Of a stretch of DNA of 64,000 nucleotides, positions 45,111 through 54,694 are shown piece by piece; position 1 is the first letter of the stretch, and every line of letters begins with the position of its first letter. The DNA lies in assembly GCF_024171735.1 (NCBI RefSeq), contig NZ_JAMTCH010000003.1, positions 918,841 to 982,840 on the forward strand. Reading direction: 5' to 3'. The notes beneath the pieces are model-generated. The model was not told where the DNA came from and ran no database searches. It saw only the letters and a program-made list of their open reading frames with translations. The stretch comes from Prauserella alba. GTDB taxonomy: Bacteria; Actinomycetota; Actinomycetes; Mycobacteriales; Pseudonocardiaceae. The translations under genes were made by a program, and so were the position numbers.

Positions 45111-45478
45111 GCGGGGAGGGAACGGGCCTGGACCCGGCCGTCGCGGGCAGGCTCAAACGGGGTGCCGACGGGCTGGTGTGCGCCGTGGTCGTCGACCACG
45201 CGACGTCGGACGTGCTCATGGTGGCGTGGATGGACGACGAGGCGCTCGCGCGTACCCTCACGACGCGCCGCGCCACCTACTTCTCGCGGAGCAGGCAGCA
45301 ACTGTGGGTCAAGGGCGAGACCTCGGGCAACGTCCAGCACGTGCGCGAGGTCCGGCTGGACTGCGACGCCGACACCCTGCTGGTGCGGGTCGACCAGACC
45401 GGCCCGGCCTGCCACACCGGCGCGCGGACGTGTTTCGACGCCGACCTCCTGCTGGCCGACGACCCGCAGCCGGACTGA
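45107..45478 (+). CDS. hisI: Phosphoribosyl-AMP cyclohydrolase
   Basis: The 123-residue stand-alone HisI opens the purine ring of PR-AMP (step 3 of histidine synthesis). Metal ligands lie in DCDADTLLV (Asp/Cys/Asp) and the paired cysteines in [12 protein letters not shown]. HisE is separate, as in most actinobacteria. GTG 45107 overlaps the hisF stop. Confidence 0.97.
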   Translation: MSGEGTGLDPAVAGRLKRGADGLVCAVVVDHATSDVLMVAWMDDEALARTLTTRRATYFSRSRQQLWVKGETSGNVQHVREVRLDCDADTLLVRVDQTGPACHTGARTCFDADLLLADDPQPD

Positions 45479-45506
45479 TTCCGCAGGTGACCCGCGCGGC
45501 CGCGGA

Positions 45507-46136
45507 TCACGGCCCTTCGAGGTCGCCGGTGAGGTAGCGCTGGAGCGTCGGGGCGACCGCCGCGACGACCGTGTCCGGGTCGGCGGAACTGAGCGGTTCG
45601 AACCGGGCGACGTAGCGTGCCATGCCGAGGCCGATCACCTGGCTGGCGCACAGCGATGCGCGCAGCTCGGGGCGGTCGGTGGCCGCAGCCGCCACGACCG
45701 GTCCGATCACCTTGGCGACCAGGACACCGCGGAGCGTCTCCAGCGCCTCGGGGCTGCTGGTCACGCTCCGGATCACCGCGGTGAAGCGGTCGCCGCCCGC
45801 GCCGTCCCAGAGACCGACGAAGGTGCGGACGATGCCCTCGCCGAGGCGGTCGTGGCCGTAGGAGGTGACGCTGGCGACCACGTCGGCGAGGTCGAACGGC
45901 ACCTGCAGCACGGCCTCGGCGAACAGCTGGTCCTTGCCGCCGAACCAGTGGTTGACCATGGCGGCGTCCACGCCCGCGCGGGTGGCGATCGCCCGCACGG
46001 TCGCTCCGGCGAACCCGCCGTCGGCGAACTCGGCGCGGGCGGCCTCCAACAGCGCGGTGCGCGTGTCCTCCCCGGCGGGTCTGCGGCCGCGGCGCCGGGA
46101 TCCGTCGTCGGCGGTGCGGTGGGGTGTGCTGGTCAC
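45507..46136 (-). CDS. TetR family transcriptional regulator
   Basis: The 209-residue protein has the TetR HTH at about residues 25-72 (TRALLEAARAEFADGGFAGATV, in part, and VRAIATRAGVDAAMVNHWFGGKDQLF) and a helical ligand domain of DUF-type common in actinobacteria (LCASQVIGLGMARYVARF). It faces hisI (28 bp gap) and is divergent from trpE with 74 bp between starts, so trpE or itself may be a target. Confidence 0.92.
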   Translation of the reverse strand: MTSTPHRTADDGSRRRGRRPAGEDTRTALLEAARAEFADGGFAGATVRAIATRAGVDAAMVNHWFGGKDQLFAEAVLQVPFDLADVVASVTSYGHDRLGEGIVRTFVGLWDGAGGDRFTAVIRSVTSSPEALETLRGVLVAKVIGPVVAAAATDRPELRASLCASQVIGLGMARYVARFEPLSSADPDTVVAAVAPTLQRYLTGDLEGP

Positions 46137-46210
46137 CCCGCCATCATCGCTGATCCGCGGGCCGCGATCCCACCGCCGGGCCCGGTGGGCAGCGACGGCA
46201 CAATGAACCC

Positions 46211-47803
46211 ATGGTCACTGCCCATTCCGTCGAGGCCGCCCGTGCCGGCCTGGGCGCTGTCACGCCGACGGCCTCGGAGTTCCGCGAACTCGCCGAGGAC
46301 CGGCGCGTGATCCCGGTCGTCCGCCGCGTGCTCGCGGACGCCGACACGCCCGTCGCCCTGTACCGCAAACTCGCCGAGGACCGCCCCGGCACGTTCCTGC
46401 TCGAATCGGCGGAGAACGGCGAGTCGTGGTCGCGATGGTCGTTCATCGGCGTGCACAGCCCGTCGGCACTGACCGTGCGCGACGGCGAGGCGGTGTGGAC
46501 GGGAACTCCGGTGGCCGGCCTGCCCTCGGGCGGCGACCCGCTGGCGGTGCTGCGCGAGACGCTCGAGACGCTGCACACCGAGCCACTGCCCGGGATGCCA
46601 CCGCTCACCGGCGGCATGGTCGGCTACATCGGTTACGACGCGGTGCGCTGGCTCGAACGGCTGCCCGAGATCGCCGAGAAGGATCTCGACATCCCCGAGG
46701 TGACGATGCTGCTGGCGACCGACCTGGCGGCGTTCGACCACCACGAGGGCACGGTCACGCTCATCGCCAACGCGGTGAACTGGGACGACAGCCCCGAACG
46801 GGTCGAAGCCGCCTACGAGGACGCGGTCCGCAGGCTCGACGCCATGACCGCCCGGCTCGCCGCGCCCGCGCCCGCCACCAACGCGGTGTTCGACCGGCCC
46901 GTGCCCGAGTTCGACCGGGCGCGCAGCAAGGACGACTTCCATGCGGCCGTCGAGGCGGCGAAGGAAGCCATCCACGCGGGCGAGGCGTTCCAGGTGGTGC
47001 CGTCGCAGCGGTTCGAACTGCGCACCGGCGCCGACGCGCTGGACATCTACCGGGTGCTGCGCACCTCGAACCCGAGCCCGTACATGTACCTGCTGCGTCT
47101 CGACGGCTTCGACATCGTCGGGTCGAGCCCCGAGTCGCTCGTGACGGTGCGCGACGGCAAGGCGACGACGCACCCCATCGCCGGCACCCGTTGGCGCGGC
47201 GCGGATCCGGAGGAGGACGCCCAGCTCGCCAAGGGGCTGCTCGCCGACGAGAAGGAGCGGGCCGAGCACCTGATGCTGGTCGATCTCGGCCGCAACGACC
47301 TCGGCAAGGTGTGCAAGCCCGGCTCGGTGCAGGTGGTCGACTTCTTCGCGATCGAGCGCTACAGCCACGTCATGCACATCGTGTCGACCGTGACCGGTGA
47401 GCTCGCCGACGACGCGGCGGCGATCGACGCCGTCGCCGCGTGCTTCCCCGCAGGCACGCTCTCCGGCGCGCCGAAGGTGCGCGCGATGGAGCTCATCGAA
47501 CGACTCGAACCGACCCGGCGCGGGCTGTACGGCGGTGTCGTGGGCTACCTCGACTTCGCGGGCGACGCCGACACGGCGATCGCGATCCGCACGGCCCTCG
47601 TGCGCGACGGGGTGGCCTACGTCCAGGCGGGCGGCGGGGTCGTCGCCGACTCCGAACCCGACTACGAGGACAACGAGGCCCTGAACAAGGCCCGCACCGT
47701 GTTGTCGGCCGTCGCGGCGGCCGGCACGCTGCGGCCTGCGGGTATCTCCTCACCCGGGCCGGTGCCTTCGCCCACCGGCACGACGGGCGACGACGGTGTC
47801 TGA
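46211..47803 (+). CDS. trpE: Anthranilate synthase component I
   Basis: The 530-residue enzyme converts chorismate to anthranilate with a separate TrpG. Chorismate-site blocks [38 protein letters not shown] and [19 protein letters not shown] are intact, as is the N-terminal tryptophan-inhibition element LLES. A -10 CACAAT (46199-46204) is 6 nt before the ATG, leaving no room for a leader-peptide attenuator. The stop overlaps the next gene by 8 nt. Confidence 0.97.
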   Translation: MVTAHSVEAARAGLGAVTPTASEFRELAEDRRVIPVVRRVLADADTPVALYRKLAEDRPGTFLLESAENGESWSRWSFIGVHSPSALTVRDGEAVWTGTPVAGLPSGGDPLAVLRETLETLHTEPLPGMPPLTGGMVGYIGYDAVRWLERLPEIAEKDLDIPEVTMLLATDLAAFDHHEGTVTLIANAVNWDDSPERVEAAYEDAVRRLDAMTARLAAPAPATNAVFDRPVPEFDRARSKDDFHAAVEAAKEAIHAGEAFQVVPSQRFELRTGADALDIYRVLRTSNPSPYMYLLRLDGFDIVGSSPESLVTVRDGKATTHPIAGTRWRGADPEEDAQLAKGLLADEKERAEHLMLVDLGRNDLGKVCKPGSVQVVDFFAIERYSHVMHIVSTVTGELADDAAAIDAVAACFPAGTLSGAPKVRAMELIERLEPTRRGLYGGVVGYLDFAGDADTAIAIRTALVRDGVAYVQAGGGVVADSEPDYEDNEALNKARTVLSAVAAAGTLRPAGISSPGPVPSPTGTTGDDGV

Positions 47804-48566
47804 CCACGAGACCGGTGCGCACGGTGCCGGGGAGCACCCCGGTACCGGTGGCGGCGCCGGGACAGGAGAGACCGTCGGGGCAGGAGAGACCGTCGGGGCA
47901 GGAGAGACCGCAGCGGAGGGCAAGCGATCCCTGTGGACGGTCGTGGTCGTGCTGCTCCTCGGCGCGGGCGCGCTCTGGGGCGCATCGGGCCTGGTGTGGC
48001 TGGAGGTGCCGGAGGGCCGCACGGTCGACGGAAGGCTGGCCGACGACTTCACCGGTGGTGAGCTGGTCCAGTGGCCGGTGCCGATCGCGCTGCTGGCGCT
48101 GGCTGCCGTCGCCGCGGCGCTCGCCCTGCGCGGTGTGGCACGGCGGGCTCTGGGCGTGCTGCTGGCCGTCGTGGGTGCGTGGACCGGGTACCTGGCGCTG
48201 GCGGGCGACACCCGCGACATCGCCTGGTCCGGCTGGGCTCCCGGTTACGACGGCCGCACGGCCGAGCCGGCGTGGACGTTCTGGGGTCCCGCGGCCGCCG
48301 TCGCCGGCGGCGCCTGCATCGCGCTGGCGGGTGCGGTGTTGGCGTGGCGCGGGCACCGGATGGCACGCATGGGCGCGAAGTATGCCGCCCCCGGAGAGCG
48401 CAAAGCGGCGACGGACCCCGACGTCGAACTGTGGGACGCACTGTCGGAGGGTGACGATCCGACCGACTCCGCGCCCGCGCCGGGCGACGGGACCGCGTCC
48501 GGTGAGGAGGTCGGGCCGGGTGGGCCGGCGGGCCCCGATCGGCCGCGCGACGGCGGGCCCGAGTGA
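47796..48566 (+). CDS. Trp region conserved membrane protein (TIGR02234 type)
   Basis: The 256-residue protein has a Gly/Glu/Thr-rich N-terminus with repeated GETVGA, and four membrane segments ([75 protein letters not shown]), then a Pro/Gly/Asp tail. This small family is found between trpE and trpC in actinobacteria (Rv1610 position). The function is unknown; its position suggests a membrane role linked to tryptophan or chorismate. GTG 47796 overlaps trpE. Confidence 0.88.
   Translation: MSDHETGAHGAGEHPGTGGGAGTGETVGAGETVGAGETAAEGKRSLWTVVVVLLLGAGALWGASGLVWLEVPEGRTVDGRLADDFTGGELVQWPVPIALLALAAVAAALALRGVARRALGVLLAVVGAWTGYLALAGDTRDIAWSGWAPGYDGRTAEPAWTFWGPAAAVAGGACIALAGAVLAWRGHRMARMGAKYAAPGERKAATDPDVELWDALSEGDDPTDSAPAPGDGTASGEEVGPGGPAGPDRPRDGGPE
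47863..47911 (+). repeat. 18-bp coding tandem repeat
   Basis: Two perfect copies of CAGGAGAGACCGTCGGGG (47863-47880, 47881-47898) and a partial third; it encodes the GETVGA repeats. Confidence 0.85.
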
Positions 48567-48576
48567 AACCCGTGGT

Positions 48577-48597
48577 GGGTCGGGCTGTTTCCGACCC
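48577..48597 (+). terminator. Small hairpin before trpC
   Basis: GGGTCGG/CCGACCC with loop GCTGTTT starts 10 nt after the membrane-protein stop. It could be a weak terminator or processing site. Confidence 0.5.
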
Positions 48598-48625
48598 GCT
48601 GCCCGGTCTGGACGAGCCCGCGGGT

Positions 48626-48631
48626 TAGCAT
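48626..48631 (+). promoter_or_regulatory. Candidate internal promoter of trpCBA
   Basis: TAGCAT as -10, 80 nt before trpC GTG and just after the hairpin; the -35 is unclear. Confidence 0.4.
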
Positions 48632-48711
48632 CGGTTGAGCGGGAAGGGGAAGGTTTTTGTGAGCCACCTTGCGAGTGAATCAACGGCCCCGGCACCCGGT
48701 GAGGTCGGCCG

Positions 48712-49521
48712 GTGAGCGTTCTCGAGGACATCGTCGCGGGCGTACGGGCCGACCTGGCCGAGCGTGAGTCGGCGCTGCCGTTCGACGAGTTGAAGAAGCG
48801 TGCCGCGGAGGCTCCCGCGCCACGGGACGTCATGGGCTCGCTGCAGGAATCGGGCATCGGCGTGATCGCCGAGGTCAAGCGGAAGAGCCCGTCGAAGGGC
48901 GACCTTGCCGCGATCCACGATCCTGCCGTGCTGGCCAAGGATTACGAGGACGCGGGCGCGCGCGTCATCAGCGTGCTCACCGAGCAGCGCCGGTTCGGCG
49001 GGTCGCTGGCGGATCTCGACGCCGTGCGGGCCGCCGTGGACGTGCCGATCCTGCGCAAGGACTTCGTCGTCAGCCCCTACCAGGTGCACGAGGCCCGGCT
49101 GCACGGCGCCGACATGGTGCTGCTCATCGTGGCCGCCCTCGAGCAGAACGCGCTCGCCGCGCTGCTCGACCGCGTCGAGTCGCTGGGCATGACCGCGCTC
49201 GTCGAGGTCCACAACGCCGAGGAGTGTGACCGCGCGCTGGAGGCGGGCGCGTCCGTCATCGGCATCAACGCCCGCGATCTGCACACCCTGGAGGTCGACC
49301 GGGACGTCTTCGCGCGGCTCGCGCCCGGGCTGCCGATGGGGACGTTCAAGATCGCCGAGTCCGGGGTCCGCGGTCCCGGAGACCTGATGGCCTACGCGGG
49401 CCACGGCGCCGACGCGGTGCTGGTCGGCGAGGGACTCGTGAGTACCGACGACCCGAAGGCGGCACTGGTGCAGCTCGTCACCGCGGGGTCCCATCCCGCC
49501 TGTCCGCGTCCGAGCCGGTGA
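48712..49521 (+). CDS. trpC: Indole-3-glycerol phosphate synthase
   Basis: The 269-residue TIM barrel cyclises CdRP to indole-3-glycerol phosphate. It has [14 protein letters not shown] (substrate-binding and catalytic lysine), [40 protein letters not shown] and [11 protein letters not shown]. It is monofunctional (no fused TrpF), consistent with PriA doing that step. GTG 48712; 4-nt overlap with trpB. Confidence 0.97.
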   Translation: MSVLEDIVAGVRADLAERESALPFDELKKRAAEAPAPRDVMGSLQESGIGVIAEVKRKSPSKGDLAAIHDPAVLAKDYEDAGARVISVLTEQRRFGGSLADLDAVRAAVDVPILRKDFVVSPYQVHEARLHGADMVLLIVAALEQNALAALLDRVESLGMTALVEVHNAEECDRALEAGASVIGINARDLHTLEVDRDVFARLAPGLPMGTFKIAESGVRGPGDLMAYAGHGADAVLVGEGLVSTDDPKAALVQLVTAGSHPACPRPSR

Positions 49522-50750
49522 CCGGCATGGCCGACACCGCTCCGCAGCCGTCGCCGCACGACCCGGACGCCCGCGGTCACTTCGGTGACTACGGCGGCCG
49601 GTTCCTGCCCGAGGCGCTCATGGGCGCGCTGGACGAACTCGCCGCCGAGTACGACAAGGCGCAGCACGATCCGGAGTTCACCGCCGAGTTCCAGCGGCTG
49701 CTCTCCGGCTACGCGGGCAGGCCGTCGCTGCTGACCGAGGCGCCCCGGTTCGCCGAGCACGCCGGTGGTGCGCGGATCTTCCTCAAGCGTGAGGACCTCA
49801 ACCACACCGGCTCCCACAAGATCAACAACGTGCTCGGTCAGGCGTTGCTGACCAAGCGGATGGGCAAGAAGCGCGTCATCGCCGAGACCGGAGCCGGTCA
49901 GCACGGCGTCGCCACGGCGACCGCGTGTGCCCTGCTCGACCTCGACTGCGTCGTGTACATGGGCGAGGTCGACACCGAACGGCAGGCGCTCAACGTGGCC
50001 CGCATGCGGCTGCTCGGCGCCGAGGTCGTTCCGGTGGCGACCGGTTCGCGCACGCTGAAGGACGCCATCAACGAAGCGCTGCGCGACTGGGTCACCAACG
50101 TCGACACCACGCACTACCTGCTGGGCACCGCCGCCGGTGCGCACCCGTTCCCGGTGATGGTGCGGAACTTCCACAAGGTCATCGGGCAGGAGGCCCGCGA
50201 GCAGATCCTGGAGCGGACGGGCCGGCTGCCGGACGTCGTCGCCGCCTGTGTCGGCGGCGGGTCCAACGCGATCGGCATCTTCCACGGCTTCCTCGACGAC
50301 ACCGACGTCAGGCTGGTCGGCCTCGAACCCGGTGGCAAGGGACTCGAGTCCGGCGAGCACGGCGCGACCCTGACGCAGGGCACGCCGGGCACGCTGCACG
50401 GCGCCCTGTCCTACCTGCTGCAGGACGACGACGGGCAGACGATCGAGGCCTACTCGATCTCGGCGGGCCTCGACTATCCGGGCGTCGGCCCGGAACACTC
50501 CCACCTCAAGGACGTGGGCCGCGCCGAGTACCGCGCCGTCACCGACGACGAGGCCATGGATGCCTTCCAGTTGCTGTCGAAGACCGAGGGCATCATTCCC
50601 GCGGTCGAATCCGCGCACGCGCTCGCGGGCGCGCTGCAGCTCGGCCGGGAACTGGGCCCGGACGGCGTGATCGTGGTCAGCCTGTCCGGCCGCGGCGACA
50701 AGGACGTCGACACCGCCGCCCGGTACTTCAACCTCGTGGAGGGCGTGTGA
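49518..50750 (+). CDS. trpB: Tryptophan synthase beta chain
   Basis: The 410-residue PLP enzyme joins indole and serine. The PLP lysine is Lys101 in [15 protein letters not shown]; the phosphate loop is [10 protein letters not shown] and the catalytic glutamate lies in [12 protein letters not shown] 49518 is chosen for the 4-nt GTGA overlap with trpC; ATG 49527 is an alternative. It overlaps trpA by 4 nt. Confidence 0.98.
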   Translation: MTGMADTAPQPSPHDPDARGHFGDYGGRFLPEALMGALDELAAEYDKAQHDPEFTAEFQRLLSGYAGRPSLLTEAPRFAEHAGGARIFLKREDLNHTGSHKINNVLGQALLTKRMGKKRVIAETGAGQHGVATATACALLDLDCVVYMGEVDTERQALNVARMRLLGAEVVPVATGSRTLKDAINEALRDWVTNVDTTHYLLGTAAGAHPFPVMVRNFHKVIGQEAREQILERTGRLPDVVAACVGGGSNAIGIFHGFLDDTDVRLVGLEPGGKGLESGEHGATLTQGTPGTLHGALSYLLQDDDGQTIEAYSISAGLDYPGVGPEHSHLKDVGRAEYRAVTDDEAMDAFQLLSKTEGIIPAVESAHALAGALQLGRELGPDGVIVVSLSGRGDKDVDTAARYFNLVEGV

Positions 50751-51532
50751 GCCGCATCGACGAGCTGTTCGCGCAGACCCGCGGCGAGGGCCGCGGCGCG
50801 CTGATCGGCTATCTGCCCGCGGGGTACCCGACGGTCGCCGAGTCCAAGGACCTGCTCGCCGCGACCGTCGACGCCGGCGCGGATCTGGTCGAGGTCGGGT
50901 TCCCGTACTCGGACCCCGTCATGGACGGTCCCACCATCCAGGCCGCCGCCGACACGGCTCTCCGCAACGGTTTCCGCCTCAAGGACCTGTTCGAGGTCGT
51001 CGAATCGGTCGCCGACCGCGGCGGGCGTGCGGTCGTGATGACGTACTGGAACCCCGTGTTCCACTACGGCGTCGACGCGTTCGCCCGCGACCTCGCCGCC
51101 GCGGGCGGACTCGGATTGATCACGCCGGACCTCACCCCGGACGAGGGATCCGAGTGGATCGCCGCATCGGACGCCCACGGGCTGGATCGCATCTTCCTCG
51201 TCGCACCGTCGTCGTCGGACGAGCGCATCGCGCTGACCACCGCGGCCGCGAGCGGGTTCGTCTACGCCACGGCGGTGATGGGTGTGACCGGTGCCCGCGA
51301 TTCCGTGGGAGCCGCGGCGCAGGGACTCGTGAACCGCACCCGCGCGCACACCGACCTGCCGGTCGGCGTGGGGCTGGGCGTGCGTTCCGGGGACCAGGCC
51401 GCCGAGGTGTCGTCGTTCGCCGACGGCGTCATCGTCGGGTCTGCGCTGGTGACGAAGGCCGGCGAGGGCACCGACGCGGTCGCTTCGCTGACCAAGGAGC
51501 TGGCCGAGGGCGTGCGCCGGCCACGTGCGTGA
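50747..51532 (+). CDS. trpA: Tryptophan synthase alpha chain
   Basis: The 261-residue barrel cleaves indole-3-glycerol phosphate. It has [18 protein letters not shown] (catalytic Asp), the loop [15 protein letters not shown] and the phosphate site [13 protein letters not shown] 50747 overlaps the trpB stop, giving stoichiometric translation of the alpha2beta2 complex. Confidence 0.98.
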   Translation: MSRIDELFAQTRGEGRGALIGYLPAGYPTVAESKDLLAATVDAGADLVEVGFPYSDPVMDGPTIQAAADTALRNGFRLKDLFEVVESVADRGGRAVVMTYWNPVFHYGVDAFARDLAAAGGLGLITPDLTPDEGSEWIAASDAHGLDRIFLVAPSSSDERIALTTAAASGFVYATAVMGVTGARDSVGAAAQGLVNRTRAHTDLPVGVGLGVRSGDQAAEVSSFADGVIVGSALVTKAGEGTDAVASLTKELAEGVRRPRA

Positions 51533-51562
51533 CGCGGTCGAGCCCGGCCGGGTACGCCACGT

Positions 51563-51568
51563 TACGGT
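51563..51568 (+). promoter_or_regulatory. -10 box of leaderless lgt
   Basis: TACGGT ends 6 nt before GTG 51575, so lgt can be expressed independently of trpA, whose stop is 42 nt upstream. Confidence 0.5.
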
Positions 51569-51574
51569 GACCCT

Positions 51575-52765
51575 GTGAGTATCGCCTCTTCTGCCTTCCT
51601 CGCCACCATTCCCAGTCCGGATCGTGGCGTCTGGGAGATCGGCCCGTTCTCGCTGCGGGCGTATGCACTCTGCATCATCGTCGGCATCGTCGTCGCGATC
51701 TGGCTCGGCGAGCGCCGCTGGCAGGCGCGGGGCGGTACCAAGGGCACGATCATCGACATCGCGGTGTGGGCCGCGCCGATGGGCCTCATCGGTGGTCGGC
51801 TCTACCACGTCATCACCGACAACCAGTTGTACTTCGGTGAGGGCCGCGATCCGGTCCGCGCGCTGTACATCTGGGAAGGCGGACTCGGCATCTGGGGCGC
51901 GATCGCCCTGGGCGCGGTCGGCGCATGGATCGCCTGCCGCCGCAGAGGAATCCCGCTGCCTGCCGTCGCCGACGCCGTCGCGCCCGGCATCGTCATCGCG
52001 CAAGCCGTCGGCCGCCTCGGGAATTACTTCAACCAGGAACTCTACGGCGGGCCCACGGATCTGCCGTGGGGGCTGGAGATCTATCGGCGGGTGTCGCCGG
52101 ACAATCCGGCCGTCGAGGATCCGCTCGGCGGCGTGGCGATCAACGACGTGCCGGTCGAGGTCGTGCACCCGACGTTCCTGTACGAGCTGTTGTGGAACCT
52201 CGGCGTCGCGCTGCTGATCATCTGGCTCGACCGTAGGCTGCGGCTCGGCCACGGCCGGGTGTTCGCCCTGTATGTCGCGGGATACACGGCGGGCCGGTTC
52301 TGGATCGAGATCATGCGTACCGACCCGGCCAACGAGATCCTCGGCCAGCGCGTCAACGTGTGGGTGTCCGTGCTCGTGTTCCTCGGCGCGGTGGTGTACT
52401 TCGTCCTGGCACGAGCCAAGGGGCCGCGGGAGGAGCCGGAGACGCTGCGCAGCCCGGACGACCCGGACTATCCGGACTCCGGTGACGGCGGCGCAGCCGG
52501 ATCGCCGTCCGGCACCGCGGAATCCGACACTGCCGAGTCCGGGACTGCTGCGTCCGGCGACGGTGATGCCGGCACCGGTGACGCCGAGGCAGGCGGACCG
52601 GCGACACGACCGGGATCGGCGTCGTCCGATGTGGACACCGGCGACGACGGTGCCGCGACCGAGAACACCGCGTCGACCGAGAACACTGCGTCAGCCGAGT
52701 CGGCCCCGGCTGCGGGCGACCCGGGTGCCGGAGGTCCGCCGGAGAAGCCCGGCAGCAGCACCTGA
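51575..52765 (+). CDS. lgt: Prolipoprotein diacylglyceryl transferase
   Basis: The 396-residue membrane enzyme transfers diacylglycerol from phosphatidylglycerol to the lipobox cysteine. About seven membrane segments and the Lgt signature GRLGNYFNQELYG (about residues 148-160) are present, with conserved HPTFLYELLWNL and GRVFALYVAGYTAGRFWIE. About 110 C-terminal residues are a Asp/Gly/Ser/Thr low-complexity tail (ASTENTASAES), common in actinobacteria. lgt after trpA is conserved (Rv1614). Confidence 0.96.
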   Translation: MSIASSAFLATIPSPDRGVWEIGPFSLRAYALCIIVGIVVAIWLGERRWQARGGTKGTIIDIAVWAAPMGLIGGRLYHVITDNQLYFGEGRDPVRALYIWEGGLGIWGAIALGAVGAWIACRRRGIPLPAVADAVAPGIVIAQAVGRLGNYFNQELYGGPTDLPWGLEIYRRVSPDNPAVEDPLGGVAINDVPVEVVHPTFLYELLWNLGVALLIIWLDRRLRLGHGRVFALYVAGYTAGRFWIEIMRTDPANEILGQRVNVWVSVLVFLGAVVYFVLARAKGPREEPETLRSPDDPDYPDSGDGGAAGSPSGTAESDTAESGTAASGDGDAGTGDAEAGGPATRPGSASSDVDTGDDGAATENTASTENTASAESAPAAGDPGAGGPPEKPGSST

Positions 52766-52782
52766 GATCCGGTTCTTCAGCG

Positions 52783-52818
52783 ACGCCCCCGCGGCCCACA
52801 TGCGGCCCGCGGGGGCGT
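52783..52818 (+). terminator. Terminator after lgt
   Basis: A 12-bp stem (ACGCCCCCGCGG with its complement at 52807-52818) starts 17 nt past the stop. Confidence 0.8.
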
Positions 52819-52866
52819 TGTCGTGCGCGGGGGAGGTGCGCTGGGGTCGGCCCGCGTCGTCGTGTG

Positions 52867-52931
52867 TTGACGGGATGTTTCACCGCCACGTATGTTCATA
52901 TGAAGAACATACGTGCGTCATACGAACGCAC
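52867..52931 (+). promoter_or_regulatory. Promoter and double inverted-repeat operator of the pca operon
   Basis: A -35 TTGACG (52867-52872), 18-nt spacer and -10 TATGTT (52891-52896) are seen. IR1 has perfect 10-bp arms ACGTATGTTC (52888-52897) and GAACATACGT (52905-52914) with a 7-nt spacer and covers the -10. IR2 has 6-bp arms GTGCGT (52913-52918) and ACGCAC (52926-52931), also spaced by 7 nt, and shares two bases with IR1. The IclR-type regulator of this cluster is the likely ligand. Confidence 0.75.
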
Positions 52932-53054
52932 GGTAGGAGAAGGCGCTACGAACGACGGCGAGGCTCGGCGTGGGCCGCGTGCACGGGCCGGGCGTACGTG
53001 CGACGACCACGGCGGTGACAGTCCGCCGGTATCGGGTGAACGAGGTGGCAGAAG

Positions 53055-53903
53055 GTGGCTGACATCGTGTCGCTGACCGACGGGGTCGGCGAACTGGTGC
53101 GCGACGGCGACGTCGTCGCGCTCGAAGGATTCACGCACCTGATCCCGCACGCGGCGGGGCGGGAGATCATCCGGCAGGGGCGGAAGGACCTCACCCTGGT
53201 CCGCATGACGCCGGACATCGTGTACGACCAGCTCATCGGTGCGGGCTGTGCGCGGAAGCTGATCTTCTCGTGGGGCGGCAACCCGGGCGTCGGTTCGCTG
53301 CACCGGTTCCGCGACGCGGTGCAGCACGCGTGGCCGGTGCCGCTGGAGATCGAGGAGCACAGTCACGCGGGCATGGCCAACCGGTACGTCGCCGGCGCCT
53401 CAGGCCTGCCGTTCGCGGTGCTGCGCGGGTACCGCGGTACGGACCTGCCCGAGCACACCGCCACGATCAAGTGGATCACGTGCCCGTTCACCGGCGAGGA
53501 GCTCGCGGCGGTGCCTGCGCTCAATCCGGACGTGTCGATCATCCACGCACAGCGCGCCGACCGTGCCGGGAACGTGCAGATGTGGGGCCTGGTCGGCGTG
53601 CAGAAGGAGGCCGTGCTGGCAGCCGGGCGCAGTCTCGTGACGGTCGAGGAGGTCGTCGACGAACTCGAACCGGTCGTCGGGCAGGTCGTGCTGCCGCACT
53701 GGGCCGTCACCGCCGTGGCCGAGGCTCCGCGCGGCGCGCACCCGTCGTACGCCCAGGGCTACTACGAACGCGACAACGACTACTACAAGTACTGGGACTC
53801 CATCGGGCGCGACCGCGAGACCTTCCGCGGCTGGGTCCGCGACGAGGTGCTCGCCGAGGGGTCCGCGACCGAGGCGACCGGCGACAAGGAGGGTGTGCGA
53901 TGA
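53055..53903 (+). CDS. pcaI: CoA-transferase subunit A, probable 3-oxoadipate CoA-transferase alpha
   Basis: The 282-residue family I CoA-transferase subunit has VALEGFTHLIPHAAGREII, SWGGNPGVGSLHRFRDAV and NPDVSIIHAQRADRAGNVQMWG, as in the PcaI/GctA branch. With PcaJ it activates 3-oxoadipate using succinyl-CoA. The neighbours (thiolase, enol-lactonase, IclR) support that substrate over glutaconate. The GTG start follows GCAGAAGG. The leader from the predicted start site is about 150 nt. ATGA overlap with the next gene. Confidence 0.88.
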   Translation: MADIVSLTDGVGELVRDGDVVALEGFTHLIPHAAGREIIRQGRKDLTLVRMTPDIVYDQLIGAGCARKLIFSWGGNPGVGSLHRFRDAVQHAWPVPLEIEEHSHAGMANRYVAGASGLPFAVLRGYRGTDLPEHTATIKWITCPFTGEELAAVPALNPDVSIIHAQRADRAGNVQMWGLVGVQKEAVLAAGRSLVTVEEVVDELEPVVGQVVLPHWAVTAVAEAPRGAHPSYAQGYYERDNDYYKYWDSIGRDRETFRGWVRDEVLAEGSATEATGDKEGVR

Positions 53904-54694
53904 CCCCGGCCGTATCCACGACCGCTGCGTCCGGCGCGCAGCCGGACTACACGTCCGACGAGATGATGTCGATCGCCGCGGCCCGCGCGCTGGAGGACGG
54001 TAAACGCTGCTTCGTCGGCATCGGCCTGCCGTCGACGGCGGCGAACGTGGCACGCCGGACCCATGCCCCCGGCCTCGTGCTGATCTACGAATCCGGCACG
54101 CTCGGGTCCAAACCGGACGTGCTGCCGTCGTCGATCGGTGACGGGGTGCTGGCCGAGACCGCCGACGCGGTGATCGGCGTTCCCGAGGTGTTCAACTACT
54201 GGCTGCAGCCGGGGCGCATCGACGTCGGATTCCTCGGGGCCGCGCAGCTGGACAGGTTCGGCAACATCAACACGACGGTCATCGGTGACGACTACGCCGA
54301 CCCGAAGGTACGACTGCCCGGCGCGGGCGGTGCCCCGGAGATCGCCGCATCGTGCCGGGAAGTCTTCGTCGTGGTGCGCCAGAGCGCCCGCAGTTTCGTC
54401 GAGAAGGTCGACTTCGTGACCTCGGTCGGTCACGGTTCGGGCAAGGGCGACCGGGAGGCGCTCGGCCTGCCGGGTGCGGGCCCGACGCTGGTGATCACCG
54501 ACCTCGGCGTGCTCCGGCCGGACCCGGAGACGGCCGAGCTCGTGCTCACTCAGCTGCACCCCGGGGTGGCGGTCGACGACGTGCGTGCGGCGACCGGATG
54601 GGAGCTGCGGGTGTCCGACGAGCTGACCCGTACCGAGGCGCCGACCGCGGCCGAACTGTCCACATTGCGCACGCTCAAGGAGGCCTCGCAGTGA
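53900..54694 (+). CDS. pcaJ: CoA-transferase subunit B, probable 3-oxoadipate CoA-transferase beta
   Basis: The 264-residue subunit carries the catalytic glutamate in LIYESGTLG, which forms the glutamyl-CoA thioester, and FLGAAQLDRFGNINTTVIG and DLGVLRPD typical of PcaJ. ATG overlaps pcaI by 4 nt and its stop overlaps the thiolase GTG by 4 nt: a tightly coupled unit. Confidence 0.88.
   Translation: MTPAVSTTAASGAQPDYTSDEMMSIAAARALEDGKRCFVGIGLPSTAANVARRTHAPGLVLIYESGTLGSKPDVLPSSIGDGVLAETADAVIGVPEVFNYWLQPGRIDVGFLGAAQLDRFGNINTTVIGDDYADPKVRLPGAGGAPEIAASCREVFVVVRQSARSFVEKVDFVTSVGHGSGKGDREALGLPGAGPTLVITDLGVLRPDPETAELVLTQLHPGVAVDDVRAATGWELRVSDELTRTEAPTAAELSTLRTLKEASQ

Noticed and set aside
46137-46210. 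Tryptophan attenuator before trpE
   Set aside because: The 74-nt gap with a -10 box next to the ATG leaves no leader ORF or alternative hairpins.
52864-53076. Leader peptide or small gene before pcaI
   Set aside because: The 70-codon frame covers the operator and overlaps pcaI out of frame, with no good ribosome binding site.
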